Assembly (NCBI RefSeq): GCF_003667505.1
Contig: NZ_RCVJ01000192.1
Location: 1-64,000 of the forward strand
Direction of reading: 5' to 3'
Length of the DNA stretch: 64,000 nucleotides
Source of the DNA: Micromonospora sp. BL4
GTDB taxonomy: Bacteria; Actinomycetota; Actinomycetes; Mycobacteriales; Micromonosporaceae
A program made the position numbers and the translations under genes. The notes under the pieces were generated by a model, which worked only from the letters and a program-made list of their open reading frames with translations, searched no databases and had not been told where the DNA came from. Shown here in pieces: positions 1 through 8,165 of this stretch (position 1 is its first letter; the number at the start of each line of letters is the position of its first letter).

Positions 1-194
1 AAAGGAATCCCAACCAGCCAGACATAAAGCCCGACCAGTCCGGGGTATAAATCATAATTGGCACTGGCTTATCAAGCACCCTGTTGAGTTCTCAAAGAAC
101 AACCACACACCGATCAAAAGCCCCACCAGTGGGACCCCATCTCGGGGCTTTCCGTTCGCGTCCCCGACGCTTTCCGGCGTCAGGCACTTTTACT
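1..194 (-). promoter_or_regulatory. 16S rRNA operon leader (rRNA gene off the left end)
   Basis: On the minus strand this stretch reads like the transcribed leader of an actinobacterial rrn operon. It contains the box TGTTCTTTGAGAACTCAACA (complement of about 82-101), which matches the BoxA-like antitermination and processing motif of mycobacterial and Streptomyces rrn leaders, then GGTGCTTGATAAGCC, and ends near position 1 with GGGATTCCTTT, typical just upstream of mature 16S rRNA. The 16S gene itself would start left of position 1. A hairpin (117-124 with 144-151, AAAGCCCC/GGGGCTTT) precedes the box. The family assignment comes from recognition of the leader; the rRNA itself is not in view. 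Confidence 0.8.
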
Positions 195-223
195 ACGTTA
201 CCCGCCGGTTTTCGCCGTGTCAA
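195..223 (-). promoter_or_regulatory. Main rrn promoter
   Basis: Minus-strand TTGACA (218-223), a 17-bp spacer and TAACGT (195-200) form a near-consensus housekeeping sigma promoter. It lies about 100 bp upstream of the BoxA-like element, which fits the proximal promoter of the rRNA operon. Confidence 0.8.
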
Positions 224-365
224 ACCGCTGTTTTCGCGGCCCGTCGTGCGTCTTTCCGTGCTGCGGGCACCATGTCTCGACCGGCTTGCGCCGCTCTCGT
301 CATGGATTCGACAGGCCGGCCGCCGCGGTTTCCCGCGAACTCGCCCGGTGCCCTGCCGGTCGTCA

Positions 366-394
366 ACCTTACCCGGTCGGTTCCGCCTCACCAA
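366..394 (-). promoter_or_regulatory. Upstream rrn promoter candidate
   Basis: Minus-strand TTGGTG (389-394), a 17-bp spacer and TAAGGT (366-371) form a weaker sigma-A-like promoter 171 bp upstream of the main one. Tandem promoters are usual for actinobacterial rrn operons. The call rests on motif and spacing only. Confidence 0.5.
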
Positions 395-535
395 ATCCGC
401 CTCGCGGCGAGTCTGGGGCCCCTCCCGGTACCGGGACTGAAGGTGTAACCCCTCCGGCCCGGCGGTCATTCCCGCGCTCCGGCCGCTGCAGGCTTTCGCC
501 TGTTTCGTCCGTTCCGCGCTGGCAGAGAGAAAGTT

Positions 536-575
536 ACGCGTCCGGCGGGATGATCGTCAAATCCGCCGGACGCGT
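536..575 (-). terminator. tyrS terminator hairpin overlapping a possible third rrn promoter
   Basis: A perfect 13-bp inverted repeat (ACGCGTCCGGCGG, 536-548, with its complement at 563-575) and a 14-nt loop lies 25 bp past the tyrS stop codon. On the minus strand it is followed by AACTTTCTCTCT, a weak pyrimidine tail, so it probably ends the tyrS transcript. The loop also holds TTGACG (555-560), which with an 18-bp spacer faces TAACTT (531-536). The same DNA could therefore act as terminator and promoter. Confidence 0.6.
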
Positions 576-600
576 CCCCCGTCACACCGTCGACAGGCGA

Positions 601-1893
601 CTATCCGGCCAGCTCAACGCCCGCGAAGGAGCGCTTGCCGCGGCGCAGCACCAGGTACCGGCCGTGCAGCAGGTCCTCCGGTGACACCGAAGCGTCCACT
701 TCGGTCACCCGGTTGTTGTTGACGTAGGCGCCGCCCTCGGCGATCACCCGACGGGCCTCCTTGAGGCTGGGCACCAGCCCGGAGTCGCGCAGCAGGCCCG
801 CCACGTCCGGCAGCTCGCCGGCGAGCTGCACCAGGCCGGCCTCGGTCAGCGCCGCACGCAGCGTCTCCGGGGACAGGTCGTCCAGTGAGCCCCGACCGAA
901 CAACGCCTGGCTGGCGGCGATGGCCTGCCCGGTCTCCTCCGGGCCGTGCACCAGGGTGGTCAGCTCCTCGGCGAGCGCCCGCTGCGCCAGTCGGGCCGCC
1001 GGTCGTTCGGCGGTGGCCTTCGCCAGCTCCTCCAGCTCGTCCCGGGACCGGAAGCTGAAGTACCGCAGGTAGCGGTCGACCTCCCGGTCGTCGACGTTCA
1101 GCCAGAACTGGTAGAACGCGTACGGGCTGGTCATCATGGGGTCGAGCCAGACGGCGCCGCCCTCGGTCTTGCCGAACTTCGTGCCGTCGGCCTTGGTCAC
1201 CAGAGGCGTGGTGAACGCCTGCACCGGCCCCGCGCCGCGCCGCCGTACGTAGTCGACGCCGGCGGTGATGTTGCCCCACTGGTCGGAACCGCCGAACTGG
1301 AGCTGACAGCCGTGCCGGCGGTGCAGCTCGAAGAAGTCGTTGGCCTGCAGCAGCTGGTAGCTGAACTCGGTGAAGCTGATCCCCGTCTCCAACCGGGCCC
1401 GCACCACCTCGCGCGCCAGCATCTTGTTCACCGGGAAGTGCTTGCCCACGTCGCGCAGGAACTCGACCACCGACATCTCGCCGGTCCAGTCCAGGTTGTT
1501 GACCAGTCGCGCCGCGTGGTCGCCGGTGTACGACACGAACGGCGCCAGCTGCTCACGGATCCGCTCAACCCAGCGGACGATCACCTCGGGCGGGTTGAGG
1601 GTGCGCTCGGCGCTCTCCTTCGGGTCACCGATCTGCCCGGTCGCCCCGCCGACCAGCAGCAGCGGGCGGTGGCCGGCGAGCTGCAGCCGGCGGGCCATGG
1701 TGACCTGCATGAGGTGGCCGACGTGCAGGCTCGGCGCGGTGGGGTCGAAGCCCACGTAGTAGGTGGCGGCGGCCCCGCCGTCGAGCAGCTCGCGCAGCTC
1801 GTCGAGGCCGGTCGAGTCCTGGATCAGGCCACGCCAGAGCAGGTCGTCGGTCAGGGAGTCCCGCCCGGGCGGCGGGGGGCTGCTGTCGGTCAC
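601..1893 (-). CDS. tyrS: Tyrosyl-tRNA synthetase
   Basis: Class I tyrosyl-tRNA synthetase of 430 residues, which charges tRNA-Tyr in the cytoplasm. The ATP-binding HVGH motif is at residues 57-60 and the KMSKS equivalent KFGKT at 239-243. The tyrosine-pocket segment GGSDQWGNI is at about 201-209, and the C-terminal 70 residues form an S4-type RNA-binding domain. Length is normal for the TyrRS-1 type. The start is GTG at 1893 with GGGGGAG upstream (spacing about 11). The gene stands alone, divergent from a thioesterase, and is followed on the same strand by an rRNA operon leader. I saw no T-box in the short upstream region. Confidence 0.97.
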   Translation of the reverse strand: MTDSSPPPPGRDSLTDDLLWRGLIQDSTGLDELRELLDGGAAATYYVGFDPTAPSLHVGHLMQVTMARRLQLAGHRPLLLVGGATGQIGDPKESAERTLNPPEVIVRWVERIREQLAPFVSYTGDHAARLVNNLDWTGEMSVVEFLRDVGKHFPVNKMLAREVVRARLETGISFTEFSYQLLQANDFFELHRRHGCQLQFGGSDQWGNITAGVDYVRRRGAGPVQAFTTPLVTKADGTKFGKTEGGAVWLDPMMTSPYAFYQFWLNVDDREVDRYLRYFSFRSRDELEELAKATAERPAARLAQRALAEELTTLVHGPEETGQAIAASQALFGRGSLDDLSPETLRAALTEAGLVQLAGELPDVAGLLRDSGLVPSLKEARRVIAEGGAYVNNNRVTEVDASVSPEDLLHGRYLVLRRGKRSFAGVELAG

Positions 1894-1993
1894 GGTCGCT
1901 AATTCTCCCCCATCGGCGGTACCGACCCGTACCGGGTTTGGCGCGAGCCGCCCCGGCTAGGCTTGCGGCTTGTTGATCGAGGAGGGTTTTGTC

Positions 1994-2383
1994 GTGGAGA
2001 TGCCGGACCTGACGGGTGGTTTCGTCGCCCTGCTCGGCCTGAAGTTCGAGGAGGCCACCGCCGACCGGGTCGTTCTCAGCTGGCGCGTCCGACCCGAGTT
2101 GCACCAGCCGTTCGGCATCCAGCACGGCGGGGTGTACTGCTCGGTGGTGGAGACCGCCGCCAGCGTGGGAGGCTCGCTGTGGCTGGGCGACCGGGGCACC
2201 GTGGTCGGCGTCAGCAATCAGACCGACTTCCTGCGGGCGGTCCGCGACGGCGAGCTGACGGCGGTCGGCACGCCGGTGCACCGGGGCCGCAGCCAGCAGC
2301 TCTGGCAGGTAGAGATCACCGACGCCGACCGGCGGTTGGTCGCCCGCGGTCAGGTCCGGTTGCAAAACCTTTCCCCCGCCTGA
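1994..2383 (+). CDS. PaaI-family hotdog thioesterase
   Basis: Small single-domain hotdog-fold protein of about 129 residues, of the PaaI/YbgC acyl-CoA thioesterase type. The segment FGIQHGGVYCSVVETAAS carries the HGG motif and the acidic residue of the catalytic helix seen in this family. Such enzymes hydrolyse aryl- or acyl-CoA thioesters; the substrate cannot be read from the sequence. I chose GTG at 1994 because GAGGAGG (1979-1985) sits 7-8 nt upstream; a TTG at 1970 or ATG at 2000 are in-frame alternatives. A -10-like TAGGCT at 1958-1963 would start a short leader. It converges on the CNNM/CBS gene. Confidence 0.85.
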   Translation: MEMPDLTGGFVALLGLKFEEATADRVVLSWRVRPELHQPFGIQHGGVYCSVVETAASVGGSLWLGDRGTVVGVSNQTDFLRAVRDGELTAVGTPVHRGRSQQLWQVEITDADRRLVARGQVRLQNLSPA

Positions 2384-2425
2384 CCCGGCACGCCCCCGCG
2401 CGGCGGCGGGCCCCGGCACGCACGG

Positions 2426-3766
2426 TCAGCTGCGGGCCTCGTCCAGCAGCACCGGCTCGGTCTCCTGGTCGGTGTCCTGCTCGGCGTCCGCCTCGTCGGG
2501 GACCCGGCTCAGCCGTACCTCGGTGATCGCCCGGTGGTCGATGCCCGCGACCACCAGCGTCCAGCCGTCCAGGGTGACGTCCTCCCCCGCGACGGTCGGG
2601 ATGTGGCCGAGGCGGGCCAGCACCAGCCCGGCGACGGTGGTGTAGTCGCCGTCGGGCCGCGACGGCAGCTCGACGCCGATGTCCGGCAGGTCGTGCACCG
2701 GGAAGGTGCCGGGCAGCAGCAGCGCGCCGTCGGGGTCGCGGCGCACCGAGTAGCCGTCCCGGTCGGTCTCGTCGTAGATCTCCCCGACGATCTCCTCCAG
2801 GATGTCCTCCAGCGTGACGATGCCGTCGACGGCGCCGCGCTCGTCCACCACCAGAGCGATGTGCTGGCGTTCGGCCTTGAACTGGCGCAGGGCGTCCACC
2901 ACCGGCAGCGAGTCGGGCAGCAGCATCGGAGGGCGGGCGATCTCGTCGACCGGCCGGTCGTCCGGCACGCCCACCAGGTCGCGCAGGTGGATCACGCCAA
3001 GCGTGTCGTCCAGGCCGCCGTGGCGCACCACCGGCGCCCGGGAGTGCCCGGTGGCGGCCAGCACCAGCCGCGCGGACTCCGCGGTGGTCCCGCTGTCGAG
3101 CGTGAAGACCCGCAACCGGGGTACGAGGACCGCCCGCAACCGCCGGTCGGCGATCTCCACGGCGCCGGCGATTATGGTGCGCTGCTCCTTGGTGAAGCCG
3201 TGGTTGCCGGCGACGATGTCGCGCAGCTCGTCCGGGCCGATCTCCTCCGGCTCGTGCTTCGGGTTGAGCCCGACCAGCCGGACCACGAGGTCGCTGGTGG
3301 CGCCGAGCGCCCAGACGGCCGGTCGGGTTACGGAAGCGAGCAGGTCGAGCGGGCGGGCCACCAGCAGCGCCCACCGTTCGGCGGACTGCATGGCGATCCG
3401 CTTGGGGGCCAGCTCGCCGAAGACCAGGGTGACGAAGGTCAGCGCGAGGGTGACCGCCACGATCGCCACCGTCTCGGCGGCGCCTCCGAACACCCCGAGC
3501 AGCGGCACGAGGGGCTTGGCGAGCGAGACCGCCGCGGCGGCGGAGGCCAGGAAGCCGGCCAGGGTGATGCCGATCTGAATGGTGGCCAGGAATCGGTTCG
3601 GATCCTTGGCCAGTCGAGCCAGCACCCGACCGGCCCGGCTGGTGCGCTCCAACCGCTGGATCTGGCTGTCCCGCAGCGACACCAACGCCATCTCACTGCC
3701 CGCGAAGATCGCGTTGATGACGACCAGGACCCCGACCAGAGCCAGTTGGCTCCCGTAGCTCTGCAC
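2426..3766 (-). CDS. CNNM/CorC-type membrane protein with CBS pair
   Basis: HlyC/CorC-family (UPF0053/CNNM) integral membrane protein of about 446 residues. Domains in order: an N-terminal DUF21/CNNM membrane domain with hydrophobic segments and the FAGSEMALVS signature, two CBS domains in the middle, and a C-terminal CorC_HlyC (transporter-associated) domain after the hinge segment ALVVDERGAVDGIVTLEDIL. Homologues take part in Mg2+ or Co2+ efflux or its regulation; the ion is not determined here. GTG at 3766 follows a good GAGGGAG ribosome site; an in-frame GTG at 3817 would add 17 Pro/Arg-rich residues with no membrane character. It is a single-gene unit convergent with the thioesterase. 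Confidence 0.9.
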   Translation of the reverse strand: MQSYGSQLALVGVLVVINAIFAGSEMALVSLRDSQIQRLERTSRAGRVLARLAKDPNRFLATIQIGITLAGFLASAAAAVSLAKPLVPLLGVFGGAAETVAIVAVTLALTFVTLVFGELAPKRIAMQSAERWALLVARPLDLLASVTRPAVWALGATSDLVVRLVGLNPKHEPEEIGPDELRDIVAGNHGFTKEQRTIIAGAVEIADRRLRAVLVPRLRVFTLDSGTTAESARLVLAATGHSRAPVVRHGGLDDTLGVIHLRDLVGVPDDRPVDEIARPPMLLPDSLPVVDALRQFKAERQHIALVVDERGAVDGIVTLEDILEEIVGEIYDETDRDGYSVRRDPDGALLLPGTFPVHDLPDIGVELPSRPDGDYTTVAGLVLARLGHIPTVAGEDVTLDGWTLVVAGIDHRAITEVRLSRVPDEADAEQDTDQETEPVLLDEARS

Positions 3767-3890
3767 GCCTGGATCGCTCCCTCGTCGTGGTGGCGCCGGC
3801 CGGTGCGCGGCGCCCACCGGTCGGCGGCCCCGCCCGGCGTACGCGTGTCTGTGCCCCGTGCGTCGGCTGCCGAATCCTGCCCCGGCGACG

Positions 3891-4532
3891 CTAGGCCGAT
3901 TCGGCCCCCGATGGCGCGGGCAGGTCCAGGACGTACGAGTCGCCCTCGGCGCGGAAACCGAGGCGGTGGTAGTAGGGGGCGACCATCCCGGGAGGGCTGA
4001 CCACCCGGTGGAAACCGCGTTCGGTGAAGAGGCGGCTGCGCCGGTAGACGAACTCGCCGGGCGTGAAGTCGCGGAACTTCGGGGTCACGTAGTCCAGGTC
4101 GATCTGGGCGACCCCGGGCGCCTCGGCGTGCGAGAGCACCACCCCGACCACCTCGTCGGCCTTGACCACCAGGAACGCGGAGCGTTCCGCGTCGGCAGGG
4201 TCCCAGTGGAAGCCGGGATTGAAGCGGGTGATGTCGGCCGCGTGCACCCGCAGCGTGTGCGCCAGGAACTGGTCGCCGACGCCGACCTCGACCACCTGGT
4301 AGGTCTGCTCGTCGTGCCGGGTGGCGAGCATGCCGCGCAGGTACCAGATGTTGATCACGGCGAGCACGATGTTGAGCCCGACCATGGGCCAGACCTCGAT
4401 TGCGGCGTTGTAGCCGATCAGCACGAGGCAGCCGATGAGGTTGAGCGCGCGCAGCCGCAGGATGCGCGACTGCAGCAGCGACCAGACCAGTACCGCGGAG
4501 CCGGCCCAGCCGACCAGATCCAACCAGTTCAC
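3891..4532 (-). CDS. YgjV-like membrane protein with GNAT-like tail
   Basis: Protein of 213 residues in two parts. Residues 1-70 hold two or three hydrophobic segments (VGWAGSAVLVWSLLQSR, LNLIGCLVLIGYNAAIEV, MVGLNIVLAVINIWYL) like the YgjV inner-membrane family. Residues 75-210 look like a soluble acetyltransferase-type domain (AFLVVKADEVVGVVL, then VAPYYHRLGFRAEGDSYVL near the end, the usual last GNAT strands). No function is established for this architecture. It lies 9 bp downstream of the GNAT gene on the same strand, so the two are probably co-transcribed. Identification of the second domain is from pattern only. Confidence 0.75.
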   Translation of the reverse strand: MNWLDLVGWAGSAVLVWSLLQSRILRLRALNLIGCLVLIGYNAAIEVWPMVGLNIVLAVINIWYLRGMLATRHDEQTYQVVEVGVGDQFLAHTLRVHAADITRFNPGFHWDPADAERSAFLVVKADEVVGVVLSHAEAPGVAQIDLDYVTPKFRDFTPGEFVYRRSRLFTERGFHRVVSPPGMVAPYYHRLGFRAEGDSYVLDLPAPSGAESA

Positions 4533-4541
4533 CCCGCGAGA

Positions 4542-5042
4542 CTAGTGCTCACCCTGGTCAGAGCCGTCGGCGGGCAGCTCCAGCAGCCACTCCTCGACCT
4601 CGGTGCCGCGGCCGTTGGCGTACCCCGAGTCCTCGCCGACCACCACGAAGCCGCACTTGGCGAGCACCGCGAGGGACGCGGCGTTGTCCTTGGCGGCGCG
4701 GGCGTGCACCGGCCGGGGCAGCTCGCGCAGGAGAGCGGCCAGAGCGGCGGTGGCGTGACCGCGCCCCCAGCGGGCCGGATCGATCCAGTAGCTGACCTCG
4801 GTGCGGTCGCCGACCGGGAAGGCGGTGACGTGGCCGACCACCTCGCCGTCGACCTCGACGGTGCGGACCAGGTTCGCCGGGTCGGTGAGCACCCGAGCCC
4901 AGTGCCGGGCGAACTCGCGGTGGTCGGACGGGTCGGCGGGGCCGAACGCGGCCATCCGGTTGGCCTCCGGATCCTGCTGGTGCAGGAAGAACTCGACGAG
5001 GTCGTCCTCGCGGACCGGGCGCAGCTGCACGTCGGGGGTCAT
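4542..5042 (-). CDS. GNAT-family N-acetyltransferase (RimJ/RimL-like)
   Basis: A 166-residue acetyltransferase of the RimJ/RimL branch. It opens with VQLRPVREDDLVEFF, has the acetyl-CoA pyrophosphate loop RWGRGHATAAL (about residues 95-105) and closes with the typical AASLAVLAKCGFVVVGE segment. It should transfer an acetyl group from acetyl-CoA to an amino group; the substrate is unknown. The ATG at 5042 is the first in-frame start. It sits 40 bp after the serine hydrolase on the same strand and just ahead of the YgjV-like gene. Confidence 0.88.
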   Translation of the reverse strand: MTPDVQLRPVREDDLVEFFLHQQDPEANRMAAFGPADPSDHREFARHWARVLTDPANLVRTVEVDGEVVGHVTAFPVGDRTEVSYWIDPARWGRGHATAALAALLRELPRPVHARAAKDNAASLAVLAKCGFVVVGEDSGYANGRGTEVEEWLLELPADGSDQGEH

Positions 5043-5081
5043 TCGACGAGGGTACGCAGCGGCCGAGGACGGTACGCAACC

Positions 5082-6554
5082 TCAGGCGGCGACCGCCGCG
5101 ACCGCCACCGCGGCCGCGGCCAGGGAGCTCGCGACCGACAGCATCCGACGCCACGGCACCGCCGCGTCGACCGCGGGCAGGGTGGGCCAGCGGATCACCG
5201 CCAGAGCCACCCCCGCCGCCGACAGGCCCGCGCCGACGGGCCAGAGCCAGGCCGGGACCATCGACCAGTCGCCCAGGCGGTGCCCGAGCCCCAGGTAGGC
5301 GAACGCCCACACCGCCGCGGACACCAGGGTCACCCGGTCCAGGTTGGGGCGGCGGACGGTGCCGAGCAGGGCGAGCCCACCGAGGAAGGTGAACGCCACC
5401 GCGAGACCGGCGCCGATCCACCACGGCGTCACCGGCGCGGCCTCGCCGGCCTTCTCCTTCGGCACTCCGAGCAGCCGCAGCCCGATGGGCTCGACGCCCT
5501 TGTCGGTGTTGCCGAGCACCACCACCGCCCTGCCGGTGGCCGGCTCGAAGCCGACGTAGGACCGGAACCCGCCGGCCGCGCCGTTGTGCCAGACGATCTC
5601 GCGGTCGCCGTGGCGGGTGGTGAACCAGCCGTACCCGATGCGGGTGTCCGCGTTCTCGCGGTAGCGGGCGGTGGCGGCGTCGGCGCCGGGCGCGGTGCCG
5701 CCGGCGGTAGCTGCCACCAGCCGGGCCAGGTCCTCGGCGGTGGACCAGACGCCGATGCCGGCCGGGGCGTAGCCGGGTCCCAGCCAGGGGTCGAGGGCGC
5801 GCCCGCTGGCGCGACTGCCCTGCGCGCGGTCGGCGGGTAGGTCGCCGGACCCGGTGGCGACGACGGTCGCGGTCATGCCGAGCGGCCGGAGCAGCCGCGC
5901 CTGCAGCAGATCGGGGTACGCGACGCCGGCCTTCGCGGCCAGCGCCTGGCCGAGCACGGACGGCCCGAGGTTGGAGTAGTGCACCGAACCGCGTCCGTCG
6001 CCGGGGGTGACCCGGTCGGCGGCGGTCCGGACGCTGTCGACGTCCTGCCCGGCGTAGGGGTCGCCGCCGGAGACGTTGGACCAGAGGATGCGCGCCCAGC
6101 CCAGCGGCGAGCCGGGGGCCAGCCTCGGCAGGCCGGCGCGGTGACTGGCCAGCTCCGCGAGGGTGACATCGCGGGCGGGGCCGGTGACGGCGGGCCAGGT
6201 GGCGCCGAGCCGGTCGTCGGGGCCGACGACACCGGCGGCGACCTGGTCGGCCAGGAGCATGCCGGTGAACGTCTTGGGGACCGAGCCGATCTCGAAGGGG
6301 GTGCCGGGCTCGACGGGCCGCCCGGCGCCGTCCCGGTCGCCCAGGCCGGCGACGCGGGTCCGGCCGTTCTCGACCAGGGCGACGGCGAGCCCGCGGTGTC
6401 CCTTCGGGTCGGGCACCGCCGCCCGGACGGTGCCGGCCAGGTCGGGGTCCCCGGTGACCTGCGGGCCGAGGCGGGGTACGCGGGGCATCAGCACGATCCC
6501 GACGAGGCCGGCGAGGAGCGCGACGAGGAGTGCGATCGCGGTCGTTCTACGCAT
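5082..6554 (-). CDS. Membrane-anchored serine hydrolase, class C beta-lactamase fold
   Basis: Protein of 490 residues with a signal anchor (IALLVALLAGLVGIVL), then a beta-lactamase/AmpH-type domain. The catalytic SxxK is SVPK at residues 91-94, the YxN motif is YSN at 193-195, and the third box is HNG near residue 325 in the segment WHNGAAGGF. The last 110 residues form about four transmembrane helices. The predicted active site faces outside the cell. The family includes esterases, D-amino-acid peptidases and carboxypeptidases, so substrate is open. It follows the ArsR regulator gene by about 80 bp on the same strand and is likely co-expressed with and controlled by it. Confidence 0.9.
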   Translation of the reverse strand: MRRTTAIALLVALLAGLVGIVLMPRVPRLGPQVTGDPDLAGTVRAAVPDPKGHRGLAVALVENGRTRVAGLGDRDGAGRPVEPGTPFEIGSVPKTFTGMLLADQVAAGVVGPDDRLGATWPAVTGPARDVTLAELASHRAGLPRLAPGSPLGWARILWSNVSGGDPYAGQDVDSVRTAADRVTPGDGRGSVHYSNLGPSVLGQALAAKAGVAYPDLLQARLLRPLGMTATVVATGSGDLPADRAQGSRASGRALDPWLGPGYAPAGIGVWSTAEDLARLVAATAGGTAPGADAATARYRENADTRIGYGWFTTRHGDREIVWHNGAAGGFRSYVGFEPATGRAVVVLGNTDKGVEPIGLRLLGVPKEKAGEAAPVTPWWIGAGLAVAFTFLGGLALLGTVRRPNLDRVTLVSAAVWAFAYLGLGHRLGDWSMVPAWLWPVGAGLSAAGVALAVIRWPTLPAVDAAVPWRRMLSVASSLAAAAVAVAAVAA

Positions 6555-6633
6555 GGTCTTCCTTTCGTCGGGCGAGGGGTGTCCGCCGTGGGGGTGGCTG
6601 GGCGGACGGCTTCGACGATGGCGGGGCCGGTGG

Positions 6634-7146
6634 TCAGCGACCGGCGGCGGCGAGGATGGCCAGCAGTGGCACCACGCGTTCGGCGGGGACGGCGTACCGG
6701 CCCCGGCCGGCGCTGCGCAGCCAGCCGGCGGCGGCGATCTGGCGCAGGTGGTGGTGGAGCTGACCGGTGGTGCCCAGCTCTTCGATGTCGGCCAGCGCGG
6801 CGGTCGTCTGCCGGCCGCCGAGGACCTCGCGCAGCAGCCGCAGGCGCACCGGGTGGGCCAGCGCGGACAGGGTGGCGGCCAGCTCGGCCCAGTCGTCGGC
6901 GAGCAGTTCGTCGACGCCGCGCCCGTACTGCCAGTCGTAGTGCTGGTCGGCGACCCGGACGGTGCCGGTGTAGAGCACGGCGCCCGCTCCGTCGGACGGC
7001 AGTCGCTGCTTGAGGCCGTCCAGGGCCCAGAACGTGCCGGCGAGCGCGGGCGGTGTGTCCGCCGTCGGCGGCGACGCCGCCAGGCGCTCGGTCAACGCGG
7101 CGACCTGTGTTTCCAGCGCGGCCAGCCGCTCCTCGACAGTTCCCAT
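6634..7146 (-). CDS. ArsR-type winged-helix regulator with N-terminal coiled coil
   Basis: About 170 residues. Residues 1-20 form a short coiled coil (VEERLAALETQVAALTERLA). Residues 90-165 carry a winged helix of the ArsR/HTH_20 type (AELAATLSALAHPVRLRLL, then GTTGQLHHHLRQIAAAGWL as recognition helix and wing). No metal-binding CxC pair is visible, so it is probably not a classical metal sensor. The start ATG at 7146 has no ribosome site but lies about 8 nt after a strong -10 box, which suggests a leaderless mRNA. The next gene is a serine hydrolase. A 20-bp palindrome in its promoter suggests autoregulation. Confidence 0.85.
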   Translation of the reverse strand: MGTVEERLAALETQVAALTERLAASPPTADTPPALAGTFWALDGLKQRLPSDGAGAVLYTGTVRVADQHYDWQYGRGVDELLADDWAELAATLSALAHPVRLRLLREVLGGRQTTAALADIEELGTTGQLHHHLRQIAAAGWLRSAGRGRYAVPAERVVPLLAILAAAGR

Positions 7147-7153
7147 GAGGTCG

Positions 7154-7182
7154 ATACTACGAACATACGTACTTTCGTGCAA
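7154..7182 (-). promoter_or_regulatory. ArsR-gene promoter with embedded operator palindrome
   Basis: Minus-strand TTGCAC (7177-7182), a 17-bp spacer and TAGTAT (7154-7159) form a good promoter. The spacer is almost filled by the palindromic ACGAACATACGTACTTTCGT (7159-7178), symmetric as ACGAA-N2-TACGTA-N2-TTCGT. A protein bound there would block RNA polymerase, as expected for an autoregulated winged-helix repressor. Transcription would begin at about 7147, right at the start codon. Confidence 0.7.
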
Positions 7183-7286
7183 CCGGAGGTGCGGGCGAGC
7201 CGCCGCCAGCGCGTCCGGGCCGGGGCAAATACCGGCGTTGCCCGCCGGGTACGTCGACAATGACCTGACCGACCGAGGGAGATCCG

Positions 7287-8165
7287 ATGAACCGACCCGT
7301 CGTGGTGGGTGTGGACGGATCGCCGTCCAGCCTCGTCGCCGCGGAGCACGCGGCCCGCGCCGCCCTGCTCCGGACCCGGCCGCTGCTCCTGGTGCACGGC
7401 TACCTGCACCCGCTCGGCTACGGCGTGCCGCTCAACCCGTACGACCTCGGGGTGCCGGCGCCCACCGAGGAGGCGCAGAAGATGTTGGAGCGCACGGCGG
7501 CCGACCTGGTCGACCGCTGGCCCGGCCTCACCGTCGAGGTGCGCCAGATCGCCGGCGGCCCCGGCGCGACGATGGTCGAGGAGTCCCGCCACGCCGAACT
7601 CGTCGTGGTGGGCAGTCGAGGACTGGGCGGCTTCGCCGGCCTGCTCCTCGGATCGGTCGGCACGCAGGTGGCCGCGCACGCGCACTGCCCGGTGCTGCTG
7701 GTACGCCCGGACGAGCAGCCGATCCCGGTGGACGCGCCGGTGCTGGTCGGCGTGGACGGCTCGGAGTCGTCCCGGCTCGCCGTCACGTACGGCGCCGACG
7801 AGGCGGCGCGCCGCGACGTCCCGCTGGTGCTCGTGCATGTCGGCCCGGTGGACGGCGACCGGCCGGTGCCGGAGGAGGTGGAGGAGGCACAGGCCGCGTA
7901 CCAGGCCGAGGCGGTACGACTGCTGGCCGACGCCTCCACCGCCGTCCGGGAGGAGCATCCCGGCCTGCTGGTGCGGGAACATCCGGTCCGTGCGGACGGC
8001 CCGGCCCGGGGGCTCATCGAGGCGAGCGGCACCGCGTCGCTGCTGGTCGTGGGCACCCGGGGCCGGCACGGATTCACCGGACTGCTGCTCGGCTCGGTCA
8101 GCCAGGCGGTGATCCAGCACGCGCACTGCCCGGTGCTGGTGGCGCACCCGTACGACCGGGGGTGA
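7287..8165 (+). CDS. Universal stress protein, tandem USP domains
   Basis: A 292-residue protein made of two UspA domains (about 1-140 and 145-290). Both keep the ATP-binding signature G-2x-G-9x-G(S/T): GSRGLGGFAGLLLGS in the first and GTRGRHGFTGLLLGS in the second, each followed by HCPVLLV/HCPVLVA. Tandem UspA proteins in actinobacteria are often hypoxia- or dormancy-responsive ATP binders; a role in stress survival is inferred from the family. GGGAGATCCG lies just before ATG 7287. Its 3' end overlaps the convergent flavin reductase reading frame by 68 bp. Confidence 0.93.
   Translation: MNRPVVVGVDGSPSSLVAAEHAARAALLRTRPLLLVHGYLHPLGYGVPLNPYDLGVPAPTEEAQKMLERTAADLVDRWPGLTVEVRQIAGGPGATMVEESRHAELVVVGSRGLGGFAGLLLGSVGTQVAAHAHCPVLLVRPDEQPIPVDAPVLVGVDGSESSRLAVTYGADEAARRDVPLVLVHVGPVDGDRPVPEEVEEAQAAYQAEAVRLLADASTAVREEHPGLLVREHPVRADGPARGLIEASGTASLLVVGTRGRHGFTGLLLGSVSQAVIQHAHCPVLVAHPYDRG

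Noticed and set aside
84..684. Short overlapping frames in the first 700 bp
   Set aside because: They lie on the rrn promoter and leader and have no domain or ribosome site.
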